From an uncultured Actinomycetes bacterium (lineage in GTDB: Bacteria; Actinomycetota; Acidimicrobiia; Acidimicrobiales; Microtrichaceae), in NCBI GenBank assembly GCA_903930035.1, contig CAIYXG010000334.1, positions 1 through 5,788 on the forward strand: a stretch of DNA of 5,788 bases, read 5' to 3'. A program made the position numbers and the translations under genes. Positions 1 to 5,788 of this stretch are shown here, in pieces. The notes beneath the pieces were generated by a model that was not told where the DNA came from, searched no databases, and was given only the letters and a program-made list of their open reading frames with translations. Numbering within the stretch: the stretch's first letter is position 1; each line of letters opens with the position of its first letter.

Positions 1-855
1 CGGCTGCTGCCGCACTCCGGCGGGTCGCTGCGCGTCGGCATCACCGGCGTGCCGGGCGTGGGCAAGAGCACGTTCATCGACCAGCTGGGCCTCAACCTGG
101 TGGAGGCCGGCCACCGGGTGGCGGTGCTGGCGGTGGACCCCACCAGCTCGCGCACCGGCGGGTCGATCCTGGGCGACAAGACCCGCATGGAGCGGCTGTC
201 GGTGTCGCCCGGTGCGTTCATCCGTCCGTCGCCCGCAGGGTCCACCCTCGGCGGCGTGACCCGGGCCACGCGCGAGACCGTGCTGGTCTGCGAGGCCGCG
301 GGCTACGACGTCGTGCTGGTCGAGACCGTGGGCGTGGGCCAGTCGGAGACCGTCGTGGCCGACATGGTCGACTTCTTCCTGGTCCTCATGCTCTCGGGCG
401 CGGGCGACGACCTGCAGGGCATCAAGAAGGGCATCCTCGAGCTGGCCGACATGATCGCGGTGAACAAGGCCGACGGCGACAACGCGACGCGGGCGCAGCT
501 GGCCGCGTCGGACTACCGCATGGCCCTGCACCTCATGACCCCGGCCTCCACCACCTGGACCCCGCCGGTGCTCACGTGCTCGGGGCTCTCCAACACCGGC
601 CTCGACGAGCTGTGGCGACAGATCGAGATCTTCCGGGAGAAGACCACGGCCACGGGCGAGTTCGAGGACCGTCGCCGCGCCCAGCAGGTGCGGTGGATGT
701 GGTCGATGCTCGACGAGCGGCTGCGCGACGACCTGCGGGCCCGCCCGCACCTGGCGACGCTGCTGGGCGACCTGGAGCGGCAGGTCCGGTCGGGCTCGGT
801 CACCGCCACCTCGGCGGTGGACCAGGTCTGGGGCGCCTACGTCGCCGACCGCTAG
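1..855 (+). CDS. meaB: Methylmalonyl-CoA mutase-associated GTPase MeaB (ArgK family), 5'-truncated by window edge
   Basis: The frame is open from base 1, so the gene starts upstream; 284 residues plus the TAG stop are visible, and family members are usually about 320-340 residues, so some 40-50 N-terminal residues are missing. The GTG at 49 lies inside the Walker A loop and cannot be the real start. Seen (numbering from base 1): P-loop GVPGVGKST at residues 16-24; the DPTSSRTGGSILGDKTRM segment typical of MeaB just after; the VETVGVGQSE switch II motif; NKAD as the G4 guanine-specificity motif; and a C-terminal helical part matching the family's dimerisation arm. Known for the family: a SIMIBI-class GTPase that binds cytosolic B12-dependent methylmalonyl-CoA mutase, gates adenosylcobalamin loading and protects the enzyme from inactivation. 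The mutase genes are not in this window; they may lie upstream. The older 'ArgK, lysine/arginine/ornithine transport ATPase' label is a misannotation of this family. Identification is firm. Confidence 0.95.
   Translation, partial: RLLPHSGGSLRVGITGVPGVGKSTFIDQLGLNLVEAGHRVAVLAVDPTSSRTGGSILGDKTRMERLSVSPGAFIRPSPAGSTLGGVTRATRETVLVCEAAGYDVVLVETVGVGQSETVVADMVDFFLVLMLSGAGDDLQGIKKGILELADMIAVNKADGDNATRAQLAASDYRMALHLMTPASTTWTPPVLTCSGLSNTGLDELWRQIEIFREKTTATGEFEDRRRAQQVRWMWSMLDERLRDDLRARPHLATLLGDLERQVRSGSVTATSAVDQVWGAYVADR
852..855. other. Convergent stop-codon overlap (shared CTAG)
   Basis: The palindromic tetramer CTAG supplies TAG for the plus-strand meaB (853-855) and TAG for the minus-strand oxidoreductase (852-854 read in reverse). 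The two genes therefore meet tail to tail with a 4-bp overlap, and no intergenic space remains for a conventional terminator between them. Both reading frames are well supported by family motifs up to their ends. Confidence 0.9.
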
Positions 856-2096
856 CGGCCGAGCACCGCCTCGGCGCAGCGCCGCCCCGAGAACAGCGCG
901 CCCTGGATGGACGCCGTGTCGCGGTGGTCCCCCGCCACGAAGAGCCCGTCGGCGACCCGCACCGGCTTCTTCATGGAGAACGGCACGTCCTGCGCCGGCT
1001 GGGCGTGCGCGATGTGGTCGGTGCGGAGCAGCTCCCACCCGTCGACCTGCTCGCCCCACCACCCGCGCAGCTGGGCCCGGACGGCGTCGCCGAGCGAGTC
1101 GTCGTGGACGCCGGGGCACGCGGCGGCGATCAGCGCCCGACCGTCGGACGAGTAGGTGGGCGCGGCGCCGGTCATCATGGCCACGTTGAGCGCCGGGCCG
1201 GTGCCCTCGCCGTCGAGCAGCAGCGCCGCGCCCGGCACCGGTGCGGCGGGCGCGGCGAACCAGCAGCAGGACACCGAGTGGCCGGGCACGTCGGGCCGGC
1301 CGAGCAGGCGGGCCGCCGCAGGGCCGTCGGTCGCCACCACCACGGCGTCGGCGTCGATCCGCTGCCCGTGCCCGGTGGTGACACCGCCGCCGTCGACCTG
1401 GGCCACGGGCGTGTCGAGCCGCACCGCGCCCGGCGGCAGACGCTCGGCGAGCTGTGCGGGGATCGCCCCCATGCCGGCGGCCGGTACGCCGGCGTCGCCC
1501 TTGGCCAGGCAGCGGTAGACCAGGTCGAACATCCGGCTCGAGGTCTGCAGCTCGGGGTCCAGCTGGATGCCGCCGAAGAGCGGCCGGAACAGCCGCTCGA
1601 CCGCGGCGTCGGAGAACCCCATCTCCCGGAGGTGCTCGAGGGTGGTGGTTTCGGGCGCGGTGGCCAGCTGTCGCCCGGTGCCCCGCAGGACACGCTGGCG
1701 GAGCAGGGCCACCCGCAGCTTGTCGCGGAGCCCGATGACGGGCGTGAGTGCGGTCCCGACCACGCTGGCCGGCCGGCGGAAGGGGTCGCTCACGGTGTGG
1801 AACCTGCCGCCCCAGCGGACCACGGCCCCCGGCTCGAACGCCCGGACGTCGAGCGCGTCCAGGTCCAGCTGCCGGTGGGCCTCGGGGTAGGCCGTCAGCA
1901 GGATCTGGAACCCGCGGTCGAGCAGGAACCCGTCGACCGTGTCGGTCCGGACCCGCCCGCCGACGCCGTCGGAGGCCTCGAGCACCACGACGGTCCGGCC
2001 GGCCGCATGGAGGGCGCCGGCTGCGGCCAGACCGGCCAGCCCTGCGCCCACGACCACGACGTCGGCGTGGTGCGGCTGGTCCGGGCGGCTGGTCAT
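852..2096 (-). CDS. FAD-dependent amine-oxidase/phytoene-desaturase-like oxidoreductase
   Basis: A 414-residue protein with an N-terminal Rossmann dinucleotide fold: VVVVGAGLAGLAAA with GAGLAG at residues 17-22, the ribose-binding acid E40 ending strand beta-2 (VVLEAS), and GGR at 46-48, the signature of the amine oxidase/protoporphyrinogen oxidase/CrtI group. The C-terminus closes the FAD site with GLFVAGD (384-390) followed by SIQGALFSGR (396-405). The centre (LLDRGFQILLTAYPEA, and later LFRPLFGGIQLDPELQTSSRMF) resembles a conserved bacterial/plastid family usually annotated only as NAD(P)/FAD-dependent oxidoreductase or protoporphyrinogen-oxidase-like. No signal peptide or membrane helix is evident, so it is probably cytosolic or peripheral to the membrane. 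The substrate cannot be told from sequence; no carotenoid or haem genes lie in the window to suggest one. The ATG start sits 14 residues before the dinucleotide motif, a normal spacing. No good Shine-Dalgarno precedes it; a TAGAAC hexamer at 2108-2103 on this strand could be a -10 for a leaderless message. Confidence 0.88.
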   Translation of the reverse strand: MTSRPDQPHHADVVVVGAGLAGLAAAGALHAAGRTVVVLEASDGVGGRVRTDTVDGFLLDRGFQILLTAYPEAHRQLDLDALDVRAFEPGAVVRWGGRFHTVSDPFRRPASVVGTALTPVIGLRDKLRVALLRQRVLRGTGRQLATAPETTTLEHLREMGFSDAAVERLFRPLFGGIQLDPELQTSSRMFDLVYRCLAKGDAGVPAAGMGAIPAQLAERLPPGAVRLDTPVAQVDGGGVTTGHGQRIDADAVVVATDGPAAARLLGRPDVPGHSVSCCWFAAPAAPVPGAALLLDGEGTGPALNVAMMTGAAPTYSSDGRALIAAACPGVHDDSLGDAVRAQLRGWWGEQVDGWELLRTDHIAHAQPAQDVPFSMKKPVRVADGLFVAGDHRDTASIQGALFSGRRCAEAVLGR

Positions 2097-2168
2097 GGTG
2101 CCGTTCTACCGCGTGGGCGGCGCCCAGAGCGACGGCATGGATCGACGGCGACGGGTGTTGGGACGGGC
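2097..2168. promoter_or_regulatory. Divergent intergenic region between oxidoreductase and SDR genes
   Basis: These 72 bp separate two head-to-head genes and must hold whatever promoters drive both, unless either is read from elsewhere. On the minus strand a TAGAAC hexamer (2108-2103) lies exactly 7 bases before the oxidoreductase ATG, which fits a leaderless actinobacterial -10 (TANNNT) except for the last base. On the plus strand GGGA (2160-2163) lies 5 bases before the SDR ATG as a weak ribosome-binding site. A short direct repeat CGACGGC occurs around 2130 and 2143. No convincing -35 or inverted-repeat operator is visible. The promoter role is inferred from gene orientation. Confidence 0.4.
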
Positions 2169-2873
2169 ATGGCTGAGCGTGAGTTGCAGGGTGCGGTGGT
2201 GGCAGTGGTCGGCGCGTCCGGCGGGCTCGGCGCCGCCGTGTGCGCCGAGCTCACGGCCCGGGGCGCCACGCTGGTGGCCTGCGGCCCGCACCCCGACCGG
2301 ATCGCCGCCGCGGGTGTGACTGCCGCCAAGGTGGTCGAGCTGGACCTGCGCGACCCGGACGCCGGCGACCGGCTGGTCGCCGCCGTGGACGAGCTGGGCG
2401 GCCGGCTCGACGGGCTGGTCAACGCAGCGGGCGTGGTGGCGTTCGGCGACCTGGTCGACACCGACGACGCCGTGATCGAGGAGCTGTTCCTCACCGACGT
2501 CGTGGGTCCGCTGTGGCTCCTGCGGCGTGTGGTCCCTCTGCTGGCGGAGTCGAAGGGGTTCGTGGTCCACCTGAGTGCGGTGGTGGCCGAGCAGCCCATG
2601 GCCGGCATGGCCGCCTACAGCGCGGCCAAGGCTGCGCTCACGGCGGCCGACACCGCGCTGACCCGTGAGCTGCGCCGCAAGGGGATCACGGTGTGCGACG
2701 TGCGGCCGCCCCACACCGAGACCGGCCTGGCCGACCGGCCCCTCGCCGGCGCAGCCCCGCGCCTCAAGGAGGGCCTCGCCCCGACCGCGGTCGCCGCAGC
2801 GGTCGTGGCCGCCGTCGAGGCCGGCGCCACCGAGGTTGCCTCGACGGACTTTGCTGGCCCGGGTGGCGCCTGA
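2169..2873 (+). CDS. Short-chain dehydrogenase/reductase (SDR) family protein, atypical catalytic residues
   Basis: A 234-residue classical-type SDR, slightly shorter than the usual ~250. Start chosen at ATG 2169: the frame is open far upstream, but coding similarity begins here, the minus-strand gene starts at 2096, and GGGA sits 5 bases before. Seen: cofactor loop GASGGLG at 15-21; D59 after beta-3 (LDL); NAAG at 85-88; Y150 and K154 of the YxxxK pair; and RPPHTETG at 179-186 in the place of the usual PG motif. The beta-2 end (ACGPHPDR) has neither the acidic residue of NAD users nor an obvious NADP arginine pair, so cofactor preference is unclear. Odd points: the tetrad Asn position appears to be D110 (DVVGP instead of N-x-x-G), and the position 13 before Tyr, normally the catalytic Ser, is A137 with a Ser at 136. 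It is probably soluble and cytosolic. The substrate is unknown; it may be a working oxidoreductase with a shifted Ser or a diverged member. The next gene is 39 bp downstream, so co-transcription is possible. Confidence 0.88.
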   Translation: MAERELQGAVVAVVGASGGLGAAVCAELTARGATLVACGPHPDRIAAAGVTAAKVVELDLRDPDAGDRLVAAVDELGGRLDGLVNAAGVVAFGDLVDTDDAVIEELFLTDVVGPLWLLRRVVPLLAESKGFVVHLSAVVAEQPMAGMAAYSAAKAALTAADTALTRELRRKGITVCDVRPPHTETGLADRPLAGAAPRLKEGLAPTAVAAAVVAAVEAGATEVASTDFAGPGGA

Positions 2874-2900
2874 CCACTGCAGGTTGTCGCACGGTTCGAC

Positions 2901-2906
2901 GATGAT
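2901..2906 (+). promoter_or_regulatory. Possible -10 element for a leaderless GH43-like transcript
   Basis: GATGAT ends 7 bases before the GTG at 2913, the geometry expected if transcription starts on the start codon. It matches the A and final T of TANNNT but not the first T, and no -35 is recognisable 16-18 bases upstream. There is also no Shine-Dalgarno sequence before this GTG, which is why a leaderless start is considered. It is weak: the gene could equally be read through from the SDR. Confidence 0.2.
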
Positions 2907-2912
2907 GACCGG

Positions 2913-3938
2913 GTGATCCTGCGCTCCCGTCGTGCCGCCCGCGTCCTGGCCGCAGCCCTGCTGCTGGGGCTGGTGCTCGCCGCGTGCAAGCCGGCCCCGC
3001 CGCTCGGCTCGCCGGTGCCGTCCCAGGCGCAGACGCCCAACATCCCCAACATTGCCGACCCCTCGGTCCTCCTCGACAACGGCACCTACTACGTCTACGG
3101 CTCCAACAACTTTCGTTTCACGCCGGTCACCCGCATCTCGGACCCGTTGCGGATCTACGACCTGGTGACGTGGCAGCTCAACACCACCAACGCAATGCCC
3201 ACGCTCCCTGCGTGGGCCACCATCGGCTACTTCTGGGCCCCGTCGGTTGCAAAGTTCGGCAACCAGTACGTGATGTTCTTTGCGATGGGGCGCCAAAATG
3301 CGCCGGACCCCAACAACCGGGAGTGCATCGGTCGGGCAGTGGCGTCGTCGCCGGTGGGACCGTTCACACCGGAGCCGGCGCCGTTCTCGTGCGGGCTGGG
3401 CGGGACGGGCGGCGCGCTCGACCCGTCCGTGTTCACCGACGCCGAAGGGAAGCACTGGCTTCACGCCGCGTTCGGCAACACGAACTCGCCGATCTACGCG
3501 CTGCCGCTGAACGCCGCCGGCGACGCGCTCTTCGGCCGGCCGGGCGGCTACGCCGCCCACACCTCCTACCCGGTGCTCGGCCGGACGCAGCCATGGGAGG
3601 CGCCGTTCATCGAGAACCCCTCAATGGTCTTCGACCCGTCCACGGGCACCTACCTGCTGGCCTATTCGGCCGGCGACTGGAGGTCGGCCAACTACTCCAC
3701 CGGTCTGGCCCGCTGTTCCACTCCCACGGGCATGTGCACCAAGCTCACGTCGGGCCCCTGGCTGTCCCGGAGCGCGTCGAGGACCGGCCCGGGCGGCCTG
3801 TCGTTCTTCCCCCGGATCGGCGGCGGCACGCTGGCGGTCTACGCGTCCTACCCGCCGGGGTCCGAGGGCACCGGTGGTCGACGCCAGGGCACGGTCCAGG
3901 GCGTGGACCTGGGCTGGTCGCCGCGGCTCACCGGCTAG
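2913..3938 (+). CDS. Exported lipoprotein with GH43-type beta-propeller glycosidase domain
   Basis: 341 residues. GTG 2913 is the only reasonable start between the preceding in-frame stop (2871-2873) and the signal peptide; the ATGs at 2902 and 2905 are in another frame and terminate at once. Residues 1-24 form a lipoprotein signal peptide (Arg-rich n-region, hydrophobic core, lipobox LAAC with C25), followed by a Pro-rich linker. Residues ~46-337 carry glycoside hydrolase family 43 (clan GH-F) hallmarks in order: ADPSV with candidate general base D49, FWAPSV (107-112), IGRAVASSPVGPF, LDPSVF with candidate pKa-modulating D170, and FIENPSM with candidate general acid E234, then YLLAYSAGDW. The family's usual GPGH appears as GPGG (292-295), so the His that normally contributes to the central metal site is absent. 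C138/C160 and C268/C275 could form disulfides outside the membrane. Known family activities include alpha-L-arabinofuranosidase, beta-xylosidase, endo-arabinanase and galactosidase; which applies here cannot be told. A non-catalytic or altered propeller is also possible. Confidence 0.85.
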   Translation: MILRSRRAARVLAAALLLGLVLAACKPAPPLGSPVPSQAQTPNIPNIADPSVLLDNGTYYVYGSNNFRFTPVTRISDPLRIYDLVTWQLNTTNAMPTLPAWATIGYFWAPSVAKFGNQYVMFFAMGRQNAPDPNNRECIGRAVASSPVGPFTPEPAPFSCGLGGTGGALDPSVFTDAEGKHWLHAAFGNTNSPIYALPLNAAGDALFGRPGGYAAHTSYPVLGRTQPWEAPFIENPSMVFDPSTGTYLLAYSAGDWRSANYSTGLARCSTPTGMCTKLTSGPWLSRSASRTGPGGLSFFPRIGGGTLAVYASYPPGSEGTGGRRQGTVQGVDLGWSPRLTG

Positions 3939-3968
3939 TGCCCGTGCCGTCCTGCGACGCGGGCTAAA

Positions 3969-3985
3969 TCTGACGACCCGTCAGA
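3969..3985. repeat. Perfect inverted repeat, likely operator (7-bp arms, 3-bp spacer)
   Basis: TCTGACG (3969-3975) and CGTCAGA (3979-3985) are exact reverse complements around ACC. The site lies 31 bp after the GH43-like stop and 19 bp before the CocE-like GTG, in the only gap between them. It overlaps the candidate -35 (3970-3975). There is no T-run after it and the stem is short, so a terminator is less likely than a binding site for a dimeric regulator, for instance of the TetR type. No regulator gene is in the window, so the ligand and regulator are unknown. Confidence 0.6.
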
Positions 3986-4004
3986 CCGGGTTACCCTGCC
4001 GCCG
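3970..4004 (+). promoter_or_regulatory. Candidate promoter for a leaderless CocE-like transcript
   Basis: CTGACG (3970-3975) resembles the actinobacterial -35 TTGACN, followed by a 16-bp spacer and TACCCT (3992-3997), a full match to the -10 consensus TANNNT. Counting 7 bases on from the last T puts the transcription start at 4004, the first base of the GTG start codon. No Shine-Dalgarno sequence lies upstream of the gene. The left arm of the inverted repeat covers the -35, so a bound regulator would be expected to block polymerase. This is inferred from sequence geometry only. Confidence 0.5.
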
Positions 4005-5788
4005 TGATGCGGGCACGGAGTTCCTTGGCGACAGTGCTCCTGGTGGCGGCCGCCGCGCTGGCCAGCTCCTGTGCCGGAGCCCCGCCCCCGGTCCCCCTGG
4101 CCCCGGCCGCAGGCAAGGGGCCGGCCCTGCCCGCTCCGTCGTTCGACGTCCGTGGGGGCATCGAGCAGGTCTACGTGACGGGTGCCGTGCCTGGTGGGCC
4201 GGTGCGCCTGGTCGAGGGCGCGGTCACCGTGCGCGAGGCCGTCGCCGACCGGCTCGGCAGCATGGTGTTCCGCCAGCTGCCGCAAGGGCGGACCTACACG
4301 GTGGTCGACGTCGCCGGCGACAGGTCGCGGCAGGTACGGGTCCTGACGGTCGACGACCACCCGTCGGACGCGTTCTACCGGGCCACCTCGTTGCAGGAGG
4401 GTCTCAACTACGTCCCGACCCGTGACGGCACGCTGCTGGCCGTCACGGTGCGACCGCCGGTGGGCCAGTCGCTCTCGGACGGGCCGTTCCCCACGGTCAT
4501 CGAGTACTCGGGCTACGCCGTCGCCTCGCCGCAGGACCCGCTCGCGGACCGCGTCGCCCGGCTGTTCGACCCCTCCTACGGCAGCGACCCGCTGGTCCCC
4601 GGCGGTGAGTCGGCGGTGGGCAGCCTGCTGGTGCGGCTCGCAGGGTTTGCCACCGTCTCGGTGCAGCTCCGGGGAACCGGGTGCTCCGGCGGCGAGGCCG
4701 ACCTGTTCGACCTGCCCAGCCGCTACGACGGCTACGACGTCGTCGAGACGGTGGGCCGCCAGCCCTGGGTCCTCCACGGTCGGCCCGGCATGGTGGGGAT
4801 CTCGTTCTCCGGCTTCTCCCAGATCGCCGCCGCCAGCACGCGCCCGCCCTCGCTGGCCGCCATCGTGCCGATGTCGTTCCTCGGCCGCTTCTACGACGTC
4901 GGATGGCCCGGCGGCGTGTTCAACGTGGGGTTCGCCGACTCGTGGATCGCCGACCGTCAGGCGTCGGCCCGCCCTGCTCCCGACCCCGGCGCACAGCCCT
5001 ACGCCAACGCGCTGGTGGCGACCGACCCCTACTGCCGTGAGAACCAGCGGCTCCGGCTCCAGACGCGCAACGCGACGACCATCTTCCGGGACTCCCCGCA
5101 GATCGGCCCGGACTACCAGGCCCGCGACTTTGCCGAGATGCTGGACCGCGTCGACGTACCGACCTTCGCCCTCCTGCAGGACCAGGACGAGCAGACCAGC
5201 TCCTACGCGATGCTCGACCTGGCCCGTCTGACGTCCCGCAACCCCAGGTCCTGGGTGACGCTGACCTCGGGCCGCCACGTCGACGCCATCAGCCCGGACA
5301 CGCTCGTCGACGTGTTCCAGTTCCTGGACCTCTACGTCGCCCGCCGGAGCCCGGAGGTGAAGTTCGCCGTCCCGCTCGCCTCGTCGTTCATCTGGGACGG
5401 CCCGACCTCCTTCCGGCTCCCCTCCCTGCTGGGGCTGGACCCCTGGGAGGCGCAGCGACGGTGGGAGGAGCGCCCCCGGTACACGTTCGGGGTCGAGCGC
5501 CCCGCCGCCGACGGGACCCGTTGGAGCTTCTCGGCGGCGTCCTTCCCGGCCGAGAACGCCCGGACCACTACGTGGTACCTGACGTCCGAGGGCGGACTCT
5601 CGCCGGAGGTGCCGCCCGTCGGGTCGGCCGACTACGTCTCGGACCCGTCACGACGGCCGGAGACCCAGAGCGACACCCGTTGGAGCGTCGTGCCGTCCGG
5701 CTTCGGCGCAGGGTTCATCTTGCCGGTGCTCGACCAGGACACGGTGGTCTCGGGCCCGGTGGGAGCCGACCTCTGGATCTCCTCCACG
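4004..5788 (+). CDS. CocE/NonD-family (peptidase S15-like) serine hydrolase lipoprotein, 3'-truncated by window edge
   Basis: 595 codons are visible and the frame runs off the right edge. An in-frame TGA at 3971 leaves only GTG 4004 or ATG 4007 as starts; GTG is chosen because the predicted leaderless start falls on it. Residues 1-22 are an export signal ending ASSC, with C23 the likely lipidated Cys (Ala at -3 makes the lipobox less canonical). Residues ~47-105 form an extra N-terminal, probably beta-rich region. The alpha/beta-hydrolase domain follows (~125-430): EYSGY with a possible oxyanion-hole Tyr (Y168 or Y171), RGTGCSGG (223-230), then GISFSG with nucleophile S267, DEQT with candidate acid D395, and SGRHVD with H425. 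From ~525 a PepX C-terminal jelly-roll begins (VVSGPVGADLWISS) and is cut off. Family members include cocaine esterase, X-Pro dipeptidyl-peptidase, alpha-amino-acid ester hydrolase and glutaryl-7-ACA acylase, so the expected chemistry is ester or amide hydrolysis, probably outside the membrane; the actual substrate is unknown. It lies 65 bp after the GH43-like gene. Confidence 0.9.
   Translation, partial: MMRARSSLATVLLVAAAALASSCAGAPPPVPLAPAAGKGPALPAPSFDVRGGIEQVYVTGAVPGGPVRLVEGAVTVREAVADRLGSMVFRQLPQGRTYTVVDVAGDRSRQVRVLTVDDHPSDAFYRATSLQEGLNYVPTRDGTLLAVTVRPPVGQSLSDGPFPTVIEYSGYAVASPQDPLADRVARLFDPSYGSDPLVPGGESAVGSLLVRLAGFATVSVQLRGTGCSGGEADLFDLPSRYDGYDVVETVGRQPWVLHGRPGMVGISFSGFSQIAAASTRPPSLAAIVPMSFLGRFYDVGWPGGVFNVGFADSWIADRQASARPAPDPGAQPYANALVATDPYCRENQRLRLQTRNATTIFRDSPQIGPDYQARDFAEMLDRVDVPTFALLQDQDEQTSSYAMLDLARLTSRNPRSWVTLTSGRHVDAISPDTLVDVFQFLDLYVARRSPEVKFAVPLASSFIWDGPTSFRLPSLLGLDPWEAQRRWEERPRYTFGVERPAADGTRWSFSAASFPAENARTTTWYLTSEGGLSPEVPPVGSADYVSDPSRRPETQSDTRWSVVPSGFGAGFILPVLDQDTVVSGPVGADLWISST

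Noticed and set aside
49..855. Taking GTG at 49 as the start of meaB
   Set aside because: That codon is inside the nucleotide-binding P-loop and the frame is open to base 1, so the gene is simply cut by the window edge.
576..2873. A 765-codon plus-strand open frame running from within meaB through the whole region opposite the oxidoreductase into the SDR
   Set aside because: Only its last 235 codons (from ATG 2169) encode a recognisable protein. The upstream part is Arg/Pro/Gly/Ala/His-rich low-complexity translation typical of a GC-rich shadow frame, opposite a well-supported FAD oxidoreductase.
2902..2916. ATG codons at 2902 and 2905 as starts for the GH43-like gene
   Set aside because: They are in a different frame and reach a TGA at 2914; the signal peptide frame begins at GTG 2913.
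2106..3560. A 484-codon minus-strand open frame spanning the SDR and half of the GH43-like gene
   Set aside because: It crosses an intergenic gap and two genes with strong family motifs on the other strand; its composition is that of a shadow frame, with no motif seen.
3969..3985. The inverted repeat read as a rho-independent terminator for the GH43-like gene
   Set aside because: The arms are only 7 bp and no T-run follows (the next bases are CCGGGTTACC). Its overlap with a promoter fits an operator better.
3935..5278. A 447-codon minus-strand open frame opposite the CocE-like gene
   Set aside because: The plus-strand frame has clear Ser-Asp-His hydrolase motifs and a signal peptide. The antisense translation is Arg/Gly/Val/His-rich with no recognisable domain, as expected for antisense of a high-GC gene.

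Overview
The window is GC-rich (roughly 70% by eye) and densely coding, with third-position G/C preference, few gaps and GTG as well as ATG starts. Together with a MeaB-type GTPase and two lipoproteins carrying alanine-rich signal peptides, this points to a member of the Actinomycetota. A deep-branching group such as Acidimicrobiia is possible, but that is a guess. I see no rRNA, tRNA, CRISPR array, insertion sequence or phage gene.

Layout. (1) Positions 1-855, plus strand: the C-terminal ~284 residues of a MeaB/ArgK-family G-protein chaperone of methylmalonyl-CoA mutase, cut at its N-terminus by the window edge. (2) 852-2096, minus strand: a complete FAD-dependent amine-oxidase/phytoene-desaturase-like oxidoreductase, whose stop codon overlaps the MeaB stop within a shared CTAG. 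(3) A 72-bp divergent intergenic region. (4) 2169-2873, plus: a short-chain dehydrogenase/reductase-like protein that keeps the YxxxK pair but departs from consensus at two other catalytic-tetrad positions. (5) 2913-3938, plus: an exported lipoprotein with a five-bladed beta-propeller glycosidase domain of the GH43 type. (6) A 65-bp gap holding a perfect 7+3+7 inverted repeat that overlaps a promoter whose predicted start lies on the GTG of the next gene. (7) 4004-5788, plus: a CocE/NonD (peptidase S15-like) serine hydrolase, also a predicted lipoprotein, cut by the right edge inside its C-terminal jelly-roll domain.

How the genes relate. The MeaB end and the oxidoreductase are convergent and probably unrelated in function. 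The SDR and the GH43 gene are 39 bp apart and may be co-transcribed. The GH43 and CocE-like proteins are adjacent, same-strand, predicted surface-anchored hydrolases, so a shared role in breaking down an external or envelope glycan, ester or amide is a reasonable but untested inference. I do not see a clear new multi-gene system. The most useful leads are the palindrome-promoter arrangement before the CocE-like gene and the altered catalytic residues of the SDR.
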